Below, one piece after another: positions 10,903 to 21,246 of a DNA stretch of 64,000 nt. Origin of the DNA: Adiantum capillus-veneris (taxonomy: Eukaryota; Streptophyta; Polypodiopsida; Polypodiales; Pteridaceae). The translations under genes were made by a program, and so were the position numbers. Positions within the stretch are counted from its first letter, which is position 1. Each line of letters opens with the position of its first letter. Location of the stretch: NCBI GenBank assembly GCA_014529385.2, contig CM043953.1:83427838-83491837 (forward strand). The letters are read 5' to 3'. Below the pieces are notes generated by a model, which made no database searches, was not told the DNA's origin, and saw only the letters and a program-made list of their open reading frames with translations.

Positions 10903-12487
10903 TGTCATAATAATCAATATCTAATTCTCCTAAATGATTTTCTCATGTTAAACTGATTATTTAATATGGGGAAGTGCCAGGGGAGAAAAAGCTAGAATAT
11001 TGGTTAAGCTAGCAGACCGGCCACAGTAGGGATCCAAAGGAGGGAAAATAGGGATCCAAAGGGGGGCCATCTGCAAAAGAGCCATGTGCAACAATGGGCT
11101 AAAAAGACCCTAAGGTTCAGCCCATTAAGACTTACAAAATTCTAAGGTTCCAAAATTCAAAGGTTGTGTCCAAAGGTCAACCATGCGGAGAATTGGATGC
11201 TTTGTGTGTGTCCCAAAAGTCTTTACAAATCCCTACGTAGGAGGGGGCGAGCCTTGCTTGTAGGGGATGAGAGACAAAGTCACACACACACACACAAGCT
11301 CCCTTTACACAAAGGGAACGAGGGAGACATGTCAGCTCCCTAGCCCAGATGCCCACAAGGTGTACCCAATTCTTATTGGATGGCCTTGGAGGTGGACCAA
11401 TGAGAATTAGGCTAGAGTAAATCTAATTTAATTAATTTAAAAACACTTAATAAAAGAACCAATGAGAATTAAGTCCTCTAGAAGACTATTGGACAGTCTC
11501 CCAAGGGGTCCAATGAGCATTCAACAACCCAATGGCTTGCCTGATTCCTATTGGCCAGGAGGCAAAGGGGTCCAATGAGAGTTTAGTTGAATTATTAAAT
11601 TACCTAAAGCTCTCACAAAAGGGGAAAGGGGGAAACATGTCAGAAGGCTATCACTTATGCTGCTTAATTGTCATTGGCTAGCCCTAGGGAGGTCCAATGA
11701 GAGGGTAGCATGAGCAAATAGCAAGAGGGGTCGACCAAGAGAGAGAGGGGGCTGATTTTTGGAAAGCATTATCACACACACACTCACACAATCTCAATTG
11801 TGAAGTAGAGAAGACTCTCTCTCCTTCTCAAGCTTTAATGGAAAGCTTATCACCTACTCCAAGCTTGTGAGAAGGGAGGCCTACACCAACAACTCTTGGC
11901 TTTGTGATGCAAATCCAACCAAGAGACAAGCTTCAATGCATGCTCATCTCCTCTACCATGCTAATTACTAAGCTAAGCTATGCTAATATGAGTGATTATG
12001 TGAGGAGATGTACATCTTTCTCATAAGAATACTCCTTCCTCTCAATCTACTCTCATACCCTGCTAGCTCTCACCATCTTTGAAGGTGTGTGAGGTCTTGG
12101 GTCTGAGACCGGAGATAATTGATGTTGTGCTTGATAAGTGTTTTGCTTAGTGCACGAAGCTTTCATCTTCATTACACTAGCTAGTTTTGAAGGAACACAA
12201 AGAATTGTATTGTACAATGTCTCTCTTGATGGGAGAAACCATAATACAAAGCCTTTTGGAGGGGGGACCGGCTCCATGCAAATCCGGTCCTCAACTGTTG
12301 TCAATAGCTTAATTTCTCTCTCTTTTGAAAGTATTGTTCATGCTATCTAACTAGGTGTTATGCTTTTTGTTGCTCTCTCCACCCAAGCACTCTTGTAATT
12401 CTCATTAGGAATCTATTCTAATGAAATGCCCACTATGTTCATGCTAATTTCAGCTACACACAAGTTTTTATGCCATTAAATGTTACA
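10903..12487 (+). repeat. 3' LTR of the chromovirus-type gypsy (1,585 bp)
   Basis: The repeat starts TGTCATAATA after a purine tract and ends TGTTACA. A diverged copy in the opposite orientation lies at 50715-52269 plus 57450-57780, and many blocks align (for example the stretches around 11150-11200 and 11820-12060). It contains repeated short segments of the form CAATGAGAATTA / CAATGAGAGTTT and a CA microsatellite at 11281-11298. No coding capacity. Confidence 0.75.
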
Positions 12488-12514
12488 GTATTTACTTGAG
12501 TCGAGTACAAAAGG

Positions 12515-12860
12515 AAAAGTAGTACAATGTCACAGTTACTCAGAATATAAAAACCCAAGCAAGGACATAAACCAAAGACACAGTTACTCAAAATGAAGTA
12601 TGAAGACACAATTACTCAGAATGTAAACCCAAGCAAGGATATAAATCAAATACACAATTACTCATAGTGTGAACTCATGCAAGGACATAAACCAAAGACA
12701 CAATTACTCAAAATGCGATATAAGACACTGTCACTTAGAATGTAAACCCAAGCAAGGACAAAAACCAAAGACACAATTGCTCATAATGCAATATAAAGCC
12801 ACTGTTACTCAGAATGTAAACCCAAGCAAGGGCACAATGTAAACCCATGCATATAAAAAA
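12515..12860. repeat. Degenerate tandem repeat, unit about 60 bp
   Basis: The phrases AAACCCAAGCAAGGACATAA, ACCAAAGACACAATTACTCA and AATGCxATATAAGACAC recur five to six times with point changes and small indels, giving a period of roughly 58-65 bp with alternating variants. It sits directly outside the 3' LTR and has no coding potential. Confidence 0.7.
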
Positions 12861-12871
12861 AAAAGTGAAAT

Positions 12872-13275
12872 TATCAATCTCTTGCTTTTGCCTAAAGAAC
12901 TCCACAACAGTACCACCCATCCGCGTCCCTGTGATTGAATCACCAATAAGGGCATGCAACAAGTTCATGGTTGATTGATTGATCCCAACAAGGTGTACTT
13001 TATATACTTCCAAAGTCTCGCCACCAAGTTCGTGGTGTCAACGTGCCTATGAGGGAAGGGCCGACCAAAATACAATCGGTGCTAAGTGCATGTCTTTGAT
13101 GCCCATCCATTGCTAATGTACCTTACAATGTTATTGTGCTCCGAGCATTCCCGAAGGAGTTCTTTGTACTTAGAGGCTAACTCTTCCTACATAGGGCATT
13201 GCAACATACTGTCCATTGAAACGTACACATGGTCACACATTTCTTTGGCAACCTACACAAATACCTGGTGAGGGG
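12872..13275 (-). pseudogene. Transposase-like fragment (possibly MULE-related)
   Basis: On the minus strand, two registers together give protein-like sequence: one with ASKYKELLRECSEHNNIVRY and PHRHVDTTNLVARLWKYIKY, the next continuing NLLHALIGDSITGTRMGGT. The HVDTTN…ERxWKYIKY-type pattern resembles the region before the SWIM zinc finger in Mutator-like transposases and their plant relatives. That identification is from memory of the family and is tentative. Stops and a frameshift near 12980 show it is decayed. No start or complete domain can be defined. Confidence 0.35.
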
Positions 13276-13410
13276 GGATGCAATCTTAAGCATGAAAATT
13301 GGAGAGGTGAAGAAACATAAGCAGGGCCTCTGACGTACCTGTGAAATTCACAACTCTGTAAACTAGGCTATAACAAGGGTGTGTGTGACTCGTGACTTGG
13401 GAACCAATTA

Positions 13411-13893
13411 GGACTAAATAACACCTATATTTAATGCGGGGCCAAGTAATGGGATAGATGACGAGGAAGTTCACGCACGAAGATCGAAAAGCTCGCTGTC
13501 GTAGATGTCTGGTCAAAAACTAAACTTGGACACACACTAAACCTGGACTGCTTAAAAACTAAACCTGGACAGGCGATAAACTTGGACAACGTGGCCAATG
13601 CACCCCGAACTCACAATATTATCGCGTCAAAACGGTTTGGGATAAACAATGAGCGCGCGGGTGAGGTGGTTAGCCCGCTTGACCCCCAAACCCGAACCCC
13701 CGAGGTCACAGGTTCAAATCGTGCCGTGCGCCTCGTTTTTCGTGCTGACCCAATTTAGCGTCCCCCATTTTTCCGACGACGTGCCTCGTTTTTCATGCTG
13801 GCCAAGTTTAGTGTGCCTCGAGATCCCGCTCCCAACCCCGACCGTCGATCCCATTACCCGGCTCCGCATTAAATATAGGTGTTACTTAGTCCC
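13411..13893. mobile_element. Small element with about 45-bp terminal inverted repeats
   Basis: The sequence at 13411-13453 (GGACTAAATAACACCTATAT…) is matched in inverted orientation at 13849-13893 with a few mismatches. The match probably extends somewhat further outward, with CTTGG motifs on both sides. The size of about 480 bp and the lack of a transposase suggest a non-autonomous DNA transposon (MITE or short MULE derivative). Inside are three copies of the phrase AAACxTGGAC (13520-13590) and a tRNA-like segment. I could not identify a convincing target duplication. Confidence 0.6.
13652..13733 (+). other. tRNA-like segment with RNA polymerase III box motifs
   Basis: GGTTCAAATCG at 13711-13721 resembles the B box (GGTTCGANTCC), and GTGGTTAGCCCGC about 45 bp upstream resembles an A box. 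The start GCGCGCGGG and the later CGTGCGC could form a weak acceptor-like stem. A clean cloverleaf cannot be drawn, so this is more likely a SINE head or a tRNA fossil than a working tRNA gene. Confidence 0.3.
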
Positions 13894-14888
13894 AAGGCCA
13901 AGCCGGGGACAATGATAAAAGTACGAATGATGAGAGGAAGTAGGCTAGAGCTCGGTCGCACCTTGTGATAGTGGGAGGAGTGGGGAAAGAGGGGTTCCCA
14001 TTTCAAGAAAATTCATAAAGTGCGCCAGGAAAATTGAAGCCCTGTTAGTTTCATGCTAATATGCTGAAAAACCAAAGGCATTAAGCTATTCGTTTGGTAG
14101 ATATGCTCTCTCTCAATTCAAGGAGGGTTTGTCCAATCAATATTACAAATTTGTGACAAAATCTTCTCATCAATTAGTCCTTCCCCATTTTGTCAAGGTC
14201 GTGGGTCGAAGGGCTGCAGATCTCGGCCCTCCATCCACTCATCTTTATTGGCCGGAATGTCATCCTGCAAGCGCTCGATGCTGGATAGCTTAGCATGCGG
14301 AATATCAGGCAGCACAAACAATCTGCATGCCAATCACTTGCCTCCAGCTCAGCACGCAGAATCCCAAATGCAAAAAATTCTGACAAGTCAGCGTGCGGAA
14401 TTGAGCCAATGCCTGGGTTTGACTTCCTGCGCCGGTGGCCCTCCTCCCCACGACCGTTGACGACCGGGAATGGTCCCTAAGGGACATTCCTTGCAATCCT
14501 GCTCCCACAGGACTCCGGGCTTCGCCGGTCGCCCTTTGGTCGCGATTCCAAGGAATGGTCTCTTAGAGGAAGGGACCATTCCTTACACCTTGTGTGCTAT
14601 TAGTCCCTTCCCATTCCTGTGTGCTATGCAACCTGTGCGTTTCAGAAATTTCACTACCCCTTGTTGCTGTTGGGTGCGGCTCAACTCTTAAAGAAGAGTG
14701 CTCAAGAAAAACTTTTTTGAAAATTTCTCAAAGCCTTGAAAAATCACAAATGAGAAAATTTAGTGGGAAATTGACTTGTTTTTACACTCAATTTCTTTAA
14801 TATATTTTTGGATTTTGTACGTCGATTTATGAGGTAAATGGGACTAGGTTTTCTTCAGGCACTATTTACCTAATAGAAGAGACCAGGA
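13894..14888. other. Spacer upstream of the UGT gene
   Basis: No convincing gene. A GC-richer patch (14210-14560) contains two imperfect palindromes built on the same words: GGAATGGTCCCT/AGGGACATTCC at about 14469-14492, and AAGGAATGGTC/GGGACCATTCCTT at about 14549-14585. This would also hold the UGT promoter, but no reliable TATA box can be singled out. Confidence 0.4.
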
Positions 14889-15393
14889 ATGGCGATGGCC
14901 AAGATGCAGCAACATATGGTGGCCGTGTCCATGCCGGCGCAGGGGCATCTCAACCCGCTCATGCGCTTTTGCAAGCTACTCGCCAAGCAACCACACGGTA
15001 TCATCGTCATTTTATAGAATTCGACGTCGCCAATTCTCCCCATCTCGCACAGGAGAACCACCAGAATCCTTGCCCAGGTACCCCTGCTGCTCCTCCTCCT
15101 CATTCGCTCGTCCGCCCTGTCTGCGGTGTAGACCTCTCCAACGGCTTCAACCTCTCTTTCCTCGAATTCTTCCATTCCCTCCTCTCCATGGCCCCCGATC
15201 TGGAGCAGCTCATCCTCTCTCTCAACCGTCATGGTTCTTGTCACCACCTCCTCTCCGACTCAACATCGCCATTCCTACCCAAGATCTTGCCGATTAGCTC
15301 GGCATTCCGTGTATCATGCTCTACCCAAGCTGTGCTTCACGCCTTCTTTTCACCATTACGTCACGCAAGGCGAGCTCGTCTCCCTCGAAGAAG

Positions 15394-15398
15394 GTTCG

Positions 15399-15434
<36 letters not shown>

Positions 15435-15598
15435 ACACACACACACTCACACACACAGTAGTGCTGATCAAACGAAGGTCCCTCCAGTTGTGGCCACTAT
15501 TTTATCCTCTTGGTACCTTGTATAATGGTTTTCGGTTTTATCTTTAGGGTTTCAAGGCTTTTAACCACCTTCAACATGTAGAATTTGGTGCCTTTTAG
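15394..15598 (+). other. Probable intron of the UGT gene, with CT/CA microsatellite
   Basis: The coding sequence GELVSLEE before this stretch and KETSATTG after it join in frame if GT (15394) and AG (15597-15598) are used as splice sites, with a Val codon formed across the junction. The first half is a (CT)n(CA)n microsatellite at about 15399-15459. Many plant UGT genes have one intron near the middle, which suits this position. This is inferred without transcript evidence. Confidence 0.55.
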
Positions 15599-16283
15599 TG
15601 AAGGAGACATCAGCAACAACAGGAGTAGAAATGCGAAAGGTTTTTGGCGAACTTCCTGGTCTACCAACATTATGCAACATAGGCATTCCTCATTTCAAGC
15701 ATGTCACAGATGAAACGGCCTCTTTGTGGAATCACTCAGCCAATGCATGGCAAGTTTGTGATACTCGTGCCCATGCTGTCATCATCAACAGCTTTGAAGA
15801 TCTTGAGGGTTCCACCTTTGCCGCTCTAGCAAGCTGTTGCAGTGTTTTAAGTTGTGGGGTTTTGGGTAGAACCCCTCCTCAACGAGAGTGCCACTAGGTT
15901 GTGCAAAGAAGACCAAGCTTGCTTGTCTTGGCTTGATCAACAGCCCGCCTTATCTGTTCTATACATCTCCTTTGGTAGCATAACTATCCTTTCAAAAGCC
16001 CAATATGACGAGTTCTTGAATGGCCTCCTCGCTAGCCAACAATGTTTTCTTTGGGTTTTTCGGCCGGGGCTTGTCGATGACAGTGACTACTACTCTAGCG
16101 TTGCCCACTTTGTGTCCCACTCTCATGGTAAAGGCCTTGTCATTAATTGGGCTCTTCAACTCCAAGTCCTTGCTCACCCTTCTGTGGGAGGATTTCTCAC
16201 ACATTGTGGTTGGAATTCCACTAGTGAATCCATTGCAAATGGAGTACCTATGCTTTGTTGGCCCTACTTTGCAGATCAACCTA

Positions 16284-16691
16284 GTATGTCCTAACGATTT
16301 CGAAAAAAGACTTATTAGGGAGAATCTTACGGGATCTCCCGCTTGGAAACGCAACGCAGGGTCTGTCGTCGTCAGGACAAGCACAATTGCATGGAGGCAT
16401 CGTAGCTTTTGTCCACGAGCCTGCCATCTTCTGCGCAGCGTGTTCCCTCTTGCTTAGCTTTGCCAGTTGCTCCCTTGCCCTCTTTTTTTTAATAACTTTG
16501 AAGGGGCGCAGTCTTCAACAGGAAATCTACAAGCTGACTTGGTTAGAGGAGACGACTTGAGATAGATGGACTTGCGTTCGAAACTGACATAGGATTTTGT
16601 TGCCTCTGCGTTAACCACTTGGAGGAGGCGTTGTGCGCATCTAGGAAGATTCGGGGCAATATAATGAAGTAATCGGTATGTACCATTAAAT
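16284..16691. mobile_element. 408-bp insertion in the UGT coding sequence
   Basis: The pentamer ACCTA occurs on both sides (16279-16283 and 16692-16696). Removing the 408 bp and one ACCTA copy rejoins the UGT frame as DQPINARC, the sequence expected right after the PSPG box. This argues for an insertion with a 5-bp target duplication. The insert has no TG/CA ends, no clear terminal inverted repeat and no long frame; it contains a short T-run at about 16483-16490. A spliced intron is less likely because no AG lies at the downstream boundary, although the insert happens to start with GTATGT. Confidence 0.6.
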
Positions 16692-16909
16692 ACCTATAAA
16701 TGCACGTTGCATTGTCGACGAATGGAAGGTGGGGCTTCGGGTGGAATGCAGTAAGGAGGATACTGGCCTCATTGAGAGGGGTGACATTGAGAAAGTCATT
16801 AAAGCCCTTATGGAGAGTCTTGAAGGAAAACATGTAAGAGAAAATGTCACAAAGTTGAGAGAGAGATGCGACGAGTGCTTCCTTGAGAATGGCTCATCCT
16901 ATAGGAAGC

Positions 16910-18100
16910 TGTCACGTGACACATCCAACCCTGTGTCCGTGAACAAGCTACAGAACGACAAGGGTTCAGTCAGTTCAGTCAGTCTAGATTAGAAGTGATC
17001 TGGTACTTTTGTGAGTCTATTTGTAGATCGTGCATGTCCAGTCACTTAGTGTAGATGCATATCCTCTGGTTGCACACAGCATGATCATAAGCATTCCCAT
17101 CAGAATCCTTCAGGAGAATTTTTCAGTGCATTTAGCTTATTTTACCTATTTTTGACATTTTTCACTTATTATTTTTAAGTGACTTTTGTTGGAAAGTAAG
17201 TTTGGCAAATTGAGTAAGTTTGTATATAAGCAAACCTAAACTAGCACTATTTGGCAAAAGAGGCAACAAGAGTCAAGCTCAACAGACAACTTCTCAACAA
17301 GACCTTGAAGGTTTCTCTCACTAAGTAAGAAGAACCATCAGCATCCCTTGGCGTTTTTGCATCAGGACACCATCGCCACAGACCCCATCCCCTAATGTTT
17401 TCTCATCAAGGAGATCATTGTCAGAAGCCCAACAACCTAGCGTTTTTGATAGACATCAACCTAACCTTTTTGGAATCCCTCACGCAACGTTTTCAGCCAC
17501 TGTAGTGCAACGTTTTTCAGCCATGAAGAACCTGCAAGTTCAGCCCCTAAAAGAGTAGAAGATTCAGTCCGGATAGACCATCAGTTTTCAGCCTAAAGAA
17601 ACCTCAGTTTTCAGTTCTAAACCTGCAGATTTTCAGCATCAAAGACCCACAGAAACAACCTCCAAATCAACATTTTTGGACCTGCATAGCAGATTTCAGT
17701 CCATAGCGTTTTTGGATAGGAGTAGAAAGATTGCAGATTCAGCCCGTAGATTGACTTCGTCATCACCGCCATCATCGTCGACATAGCTTAGACTTGCATC
17801 AGTCTCATACATACCATTTGTACCAGATTGTGCAATCATAAGTAGACCACTCTCGCCGACGAGAGTGGGGCATTCGGAAGAGGGTTTTACAATGTCTTTG
17901 GTGTCGTATCTCTCTTCTCTCTCTATCTCTTAGTCTCATACACTTGCACGCACAATGTCCATTCAGTTTGTTTGTGATTATAGCACTCTCTTATTCAGAA
18001 CGGAAACCTCTACCTTCCATAAAAACAAAAGGAACCTTGAACACAGTTCGGAGCACTCATCTTGAGCAAAGCGCAAACAATCATTCCGCTGCACCTAACA
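16910..18100 (+). repeat. LTR 1 of the array (1,191 bp)
   Basis: Begins TGTCACGTGACACATCC and ends CACCTAACA, directly followed by T and a primer site. A TATA box (TATATAAG) is at 17223-17230. Downstream of it the LTR repeats words such as GCGTTTTTG and CAACGTTTT many times. Left target duplication GAAGC at 16905-16909 lies in a UGT codon. Confidence 0.9.
17223..17230 (+). promoter_or_regulatory. TATA box of LTR 1
   Basis: TATATAAG preceded by AAGTTTG and followed by CAAACC. The same box is conserved in LTR 2 (20364-20371) and LTR 3 (30074-30081). Confidence 0.65.
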
Positions 18101-18101
18101 T

Positions 18102-18113
18102 TGGTATCAAAGC
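18102..18113 (+). promoter_or_regulatory. Primer-binding site 1 (initiator-Met tRNA)
   Basis: TGGTATCAAAGC, one base after the LTR end, is the standard plant initiator-Met primer site with one change (AAAGC for AGAGC). The second copy at 21235 is canonical. Confidence 0.85.
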
Positions 18114-18569
18114 TTTCGAAGTGTTCTGTATCACTCAAGGAAAGAACCACAAGAATCACAAGATTTTTCTTTTACTTGTTGCGGTCGCACGAACCCAAGT
18201 TTGCTTCGGCGTGTCGATTCCTAATCATGTTTTTGAAGAGTGACAGGAATCCCAAGAAAGAAGGGCTTGTTCAGGCTCCCCTTGTGTCTCTTTTCACTCA
18301 TTAAGAGCGGACCCTGCACTTAACGATCGGCCAATCGACGTGAGTGGGAAAAAGCAACCTTGGTGTGAGCGTAAAGCCGCCAAAGGGTGTGCCCCCGGGA
18401 TGGAGTAGAACTCTGGTGAAGAGAAAATTCTTCTTCAACACGGTTTGCAAGCAAAAGAAAACCTCAAGACTCCCAAGAAAACCAAGACCCAAGACCCACA
18501 AGAATCCAAGTTCCTCGTGAACTTAAGAATCCAAGACCACAAGAACCCACCAGACCCCAAGACTTCAGA

Positions 18570-19753
18570 ATGGTCATTACTCGAAGCGGAATGGATACTC
18601 GCTTGGAGGTGATGAGCATGATAGAGACGAAGAAGAGTTTTTCCCACGATGAGGTTTTTCCGACCCTTTCTCTTCTCCATCTACGACAAAGATTGCACTA
18701 ATTCCTACGGAGGAGTTGAAGCAGTTGTTTATGGAAAGAAAGCTAGAACGCGAAGAAAGAGAAGCAGACAGAAAGGCCTACGAAGAAGAAATGACAGCCA
18801 TAGAGAGTCAGTACGACTTGGAAGAAAAAGAAAGTCAAGCAAGATTTGATCACGAAAACAAAGCAAGAATGCAATAGATGTTGCAACCTTTTTCTCATAT
18901 GCAGGCATAGATGCTAGAGATTCAGGAGAATGAGACTCTCTCAGTCTTTTCTTCTCCAAAGCATGACACACATGATTTGCATGATTGTGAGAAGCATGAT
19001 GATTTGATTGATAATGATGAGCATGCTCAAGATGTGATTTCTTATAAGCATGATAAGTTGCATGAAGATGATGTGATTGTTCACAAGGATGATGTGTTAG
19101 TGGATCCTTTTTCTAACGAAGCTAACCTCGTTGTAGATTCGATCAATCACGAAGAACCGATTTTGGCTTTCGAGTCGAGGTCCAAAGAACCCCCACCGTA
19201 CGATTCGATCATTCAAGAAGAACCGATTTTGGCTCTCGAGCCTAGGTCCAAAGAACCCTCACATGAAGTTTTATGTGTTCTCATGATTAGTACGCAGGCA
19301 TTGTACGAGTGTTTGATTCGTGATCGTTTCCTGTATTTTAGTCAACGTCTTTATGTGATCCATTTTCCTAAGCATGACATATTGTACGTTGAGCACGTTT
19401 CACTCATGAATGAGCATGGATGTATGCGGATTGTTCATGAAAAGCTGAAAAGTATGTATGTAAGGAAGTCACATTCCATGTATCTTCCTTGGCATGACAC
19501 AGTTTTTGAAAGAGCACATGAAAGTATGAGCACCAAGCGTGGACATTTCCGTTGTGAATTGCCACATTTAATTGCTGTAGATCAAAAGAGAAAGATTCGA
19601 TCTTATTCTTTGCATGTGTGTGGTGAACGGTTTGGCACTCCGTCTCTTGTTTCATCTACATTGCATGCAGAGTCTATTAGGACGATATGGTTTTTTCCAC
19701 CCACTTTACATGGAATAGATATGTTCATGGTTTTGTGTTGGAAATGGTTTTAG
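18570..19753 (+). pseudogene. Internal protein of the non-autonomous element, copy 1 (gag-like N-terminus, unknown function)
   Basis: An ATG at 18570 starts MVITRSGMD, similar to the N-termini of plant gypsy gag proteins. A strongly charged helical stretch follows (EELKQLFMERKLEREEREAD…, about 18713-18849), predicted coiled coil. Next is an acidic His/Asp-rich region and then a C-terminal part rich in His and Cys that ends at 19753. The uninterrupted part, 18911-19753, is 280 codons. Breaks: a 1-base deletion near 18598, a TGA near 18652, and TAG codons at about 18877 and 18908. The copy at 21702-22885 lacks the last two, so they are private decay. No protease, zinc knuckle or polymerase motif is present, and I do not recognise the C-terminal domain. 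Confidence 0.6.
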
Positions 19754-20017
19754 GAGTTTTCTGCCATGGAGATTCTTGAAGAAGAAAGAAGTATGACTCT
19801 CGACGAAGTTGAGCATCGAAGGAGCCACAGAAGACTGTCGCTGTCGGCGCGGCCCAAAGAAGCAAGCGTTGCAGACCTTTATGAAGTTCAAGTAGTGCAC
19901 GACCCACACATCCGAGTGGGCCGACGAAGAGTCCCTTCTAAGATTCTGGATGCTATTGGCGATCTCTCTCAACGCCATACAGTTCGGTACCAATACCTCA
20001 CTTTAAAAAGGAGCGGA
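19754..20017 (+). other. 3' end of internal region 1 with polypurine tract
   Basis: Noncoding stretch of 264 bp ending AAAAAGGAGCGGA immediately before LTR 2, a typical plus-strand priming tract. The same stretch recurs at 29511-29748 before LTR 3, ending in the identical tract. Confidence 0.7.
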
Positions 20018-21233
20018 TGTCACGTGACACATCCAACCCTATGTGTCCGTGGACAAGCTACATCACGACAAGGGTTAGTCACTCCAGTCAGTCTAGATTA
20101 GAAGTGATCTGACACTCTTATGAATCTATTCGTAGACCGTGCATATCCAATCATTTAGTGTAGATGCATATCCTCTGGTTACACACAACATAATCATAAG
20201 CATTCCCATCAGAGTCCATCAGAATCCATCAGAATCCTTCAGAATCCTTCAGAATCCTTCAAGGAAAATTTCTAGTGCATTTTTACCTATTTTTGATATT
20301 TTTTACTTATTATTTTTAAGTGACTTTTGTTGAAAAGTAGGTTTGGCAAATTGAGTAAGTTTGTATATAAGCAAACCTAAACTAGTACTATTTGGCAGAA
20401 GAGGCAACAAGAGTCAAGCTCAATAGACAACTTCTCAACAAGACCTTGACGGTTTTTCCCATCAAGCAAGAAGAACCATCAGCATCCCTTGGCGTTTTTG
20501 CATCAGGACACCATCGCCACAGTACCCCATCCACTAGCGTTTTCTCATCAAGGAGATCATCGCCAGAAGCCCATCAACCTAGTGTTTTTGACAGACATCA
20601 GCCTAGCGTTTTTGGGAATCCCTCACGCAACGTTTTCAACCACAGTAGTGCAACGTTTTTCAGCCATAAAGAACCTACAAGTTCAGCCTCTAAAAGAGTA
20701 GCAGATTCAGTCCGGATAGACCATCAGTTTTCAGCCCAAGGAAACCTCAGTTTTCAGTCTTAAACCTTTAGATTTTGAACGTTAAAGACCCACAGAAACA
20801 ACCCCCAAATCAACGTTTTTGGACCTGCACAGTAGATTTCAGTCCATAGCGTTTTTGGACAGCAGTAGAAAGATTGCAGATTCAACCGTTGGTCGACTTC
20901 GTCATCATCGTCGACATAGCCTAGACTTGTATCAGTCTCATGCATACCATTTGTACCAGATTGTGCAATCATAAGTAGACAACTCTCGTCGACGAGAGTG
21001 GGGCCTTCGGAGGAGGGTTTTACAACGTCTCTGGTGTCGTATCTCTCTTCTCTCTCTATCTCTCAGTCTCATACATTTGCATGCACAATGTCCATTCACT
21101 TTGTTTGTGATCATAGCACTCTCTTATTAAGACTAGGAGGCTCTACCTTTCATAAGAACAAAAGAAACCTTGAGCATAGTTCGGAGCACACATCTTGAGC
21201 AAAGCACAAACAATCATTTCGCTGCAACTAACA
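20018..21233 (+). repeat. LTR 2 of the array (1,216 bp)
   Basis: Same ends as LTR 1 (TGTCACGTGACAC…ACTAACA). It is longer than LTR 1 mainly because the unit CATCAGAATC/CTTCAGAATC is expanded to five or six copies at about 20211-20262, compared with one or two in LTR 1 and LTR 3. TATA box at 20364-20371. Confidence 0.9.
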
Positions 21234-21234
21234 T

Positions 21235-21246
21235 TGGTATCAGAGC
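21235..21246 (+). promoter_or_regulatory. Primer-binding site 2 (initiator-Met tRNA)
   Basis: TGGTATCAGAGC, a perfect match to the canonical plant primer site, one base after LTR 2. Confidence 0.9.

Larger units (their letters stand above)
9250..12487 (+). mobile_element. Chromovirus-type Ty3/gypsy element, 3' remnant with 3' LTR
   Basis: Only the integrase, its C-terminal chromodomain-like tail, the 3' untranslated region and the 3' LTR are here. The rest (gag, protease, RT and 5' LTR) was displaced to the left of the Athila-like insertion, outside the window. The LTR end TGTTACA at 12481-12487 is confirmed by an independent inverted copy of the same LTR at 50715-57780. The outer target duplication would be GTATT (12488-12492). 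Confidence 0.8.
14889..16909 (+). pseudogene. Family-1 UDP-glycosyltransferase, main part (disrupted)
   Basis: Plant UGTs transfer a sugar from a UDP-sugar to small acceptors such as phenolics and hormones in the cytosol. The start ATG at 14889 leads into HMVAVSMPAQGHLNPLMRF, the canonical N-terminal acceptor-side motif. Further recognisable UGT segments are SFLEFFHSLLSMAPDLEQLI, TQDLAD then LGIPCIMLYPS, GELPGLPTL, INSFEDLEG, SVLYISFGS, and a PSPG sugar-donor box at 16148-16279 with THCGWNS, GVPMLCWP and the final DQ. The box begins WALQ rather than the usual WxPQ. The C-terminal region (16697-16908, DEWKVGLRVECS…ENGSSYRK) follows a 408-bp insertion. Frameshifts at about 15010, 15250 and 15875, a TAG after TQDLAD, and the two insertions make it a pseudogene. 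The last codons are at 43419-43449. Confidence 0.85.

Noticed and set aside
13652-13733. Functional tRNA gene
   Set aside because: A B-box-like motif is present, but no clean acceptor, D and anticodon arms can be paired.
14969-15547. Separate protein gene opposite or overlapping the UGT start
   Set aside because: The long frames here are shifted readings of the UGT coding sequence and its microsatellite intron; only the UGT-like segments make family sense.
16284-16691. Second UGT intron starting GTATGT
   Set aside because: No AG acceptor lies at the downstream boundary, whereas an ACCTA duplication and a perfect in-frame rejoin support an insertion.
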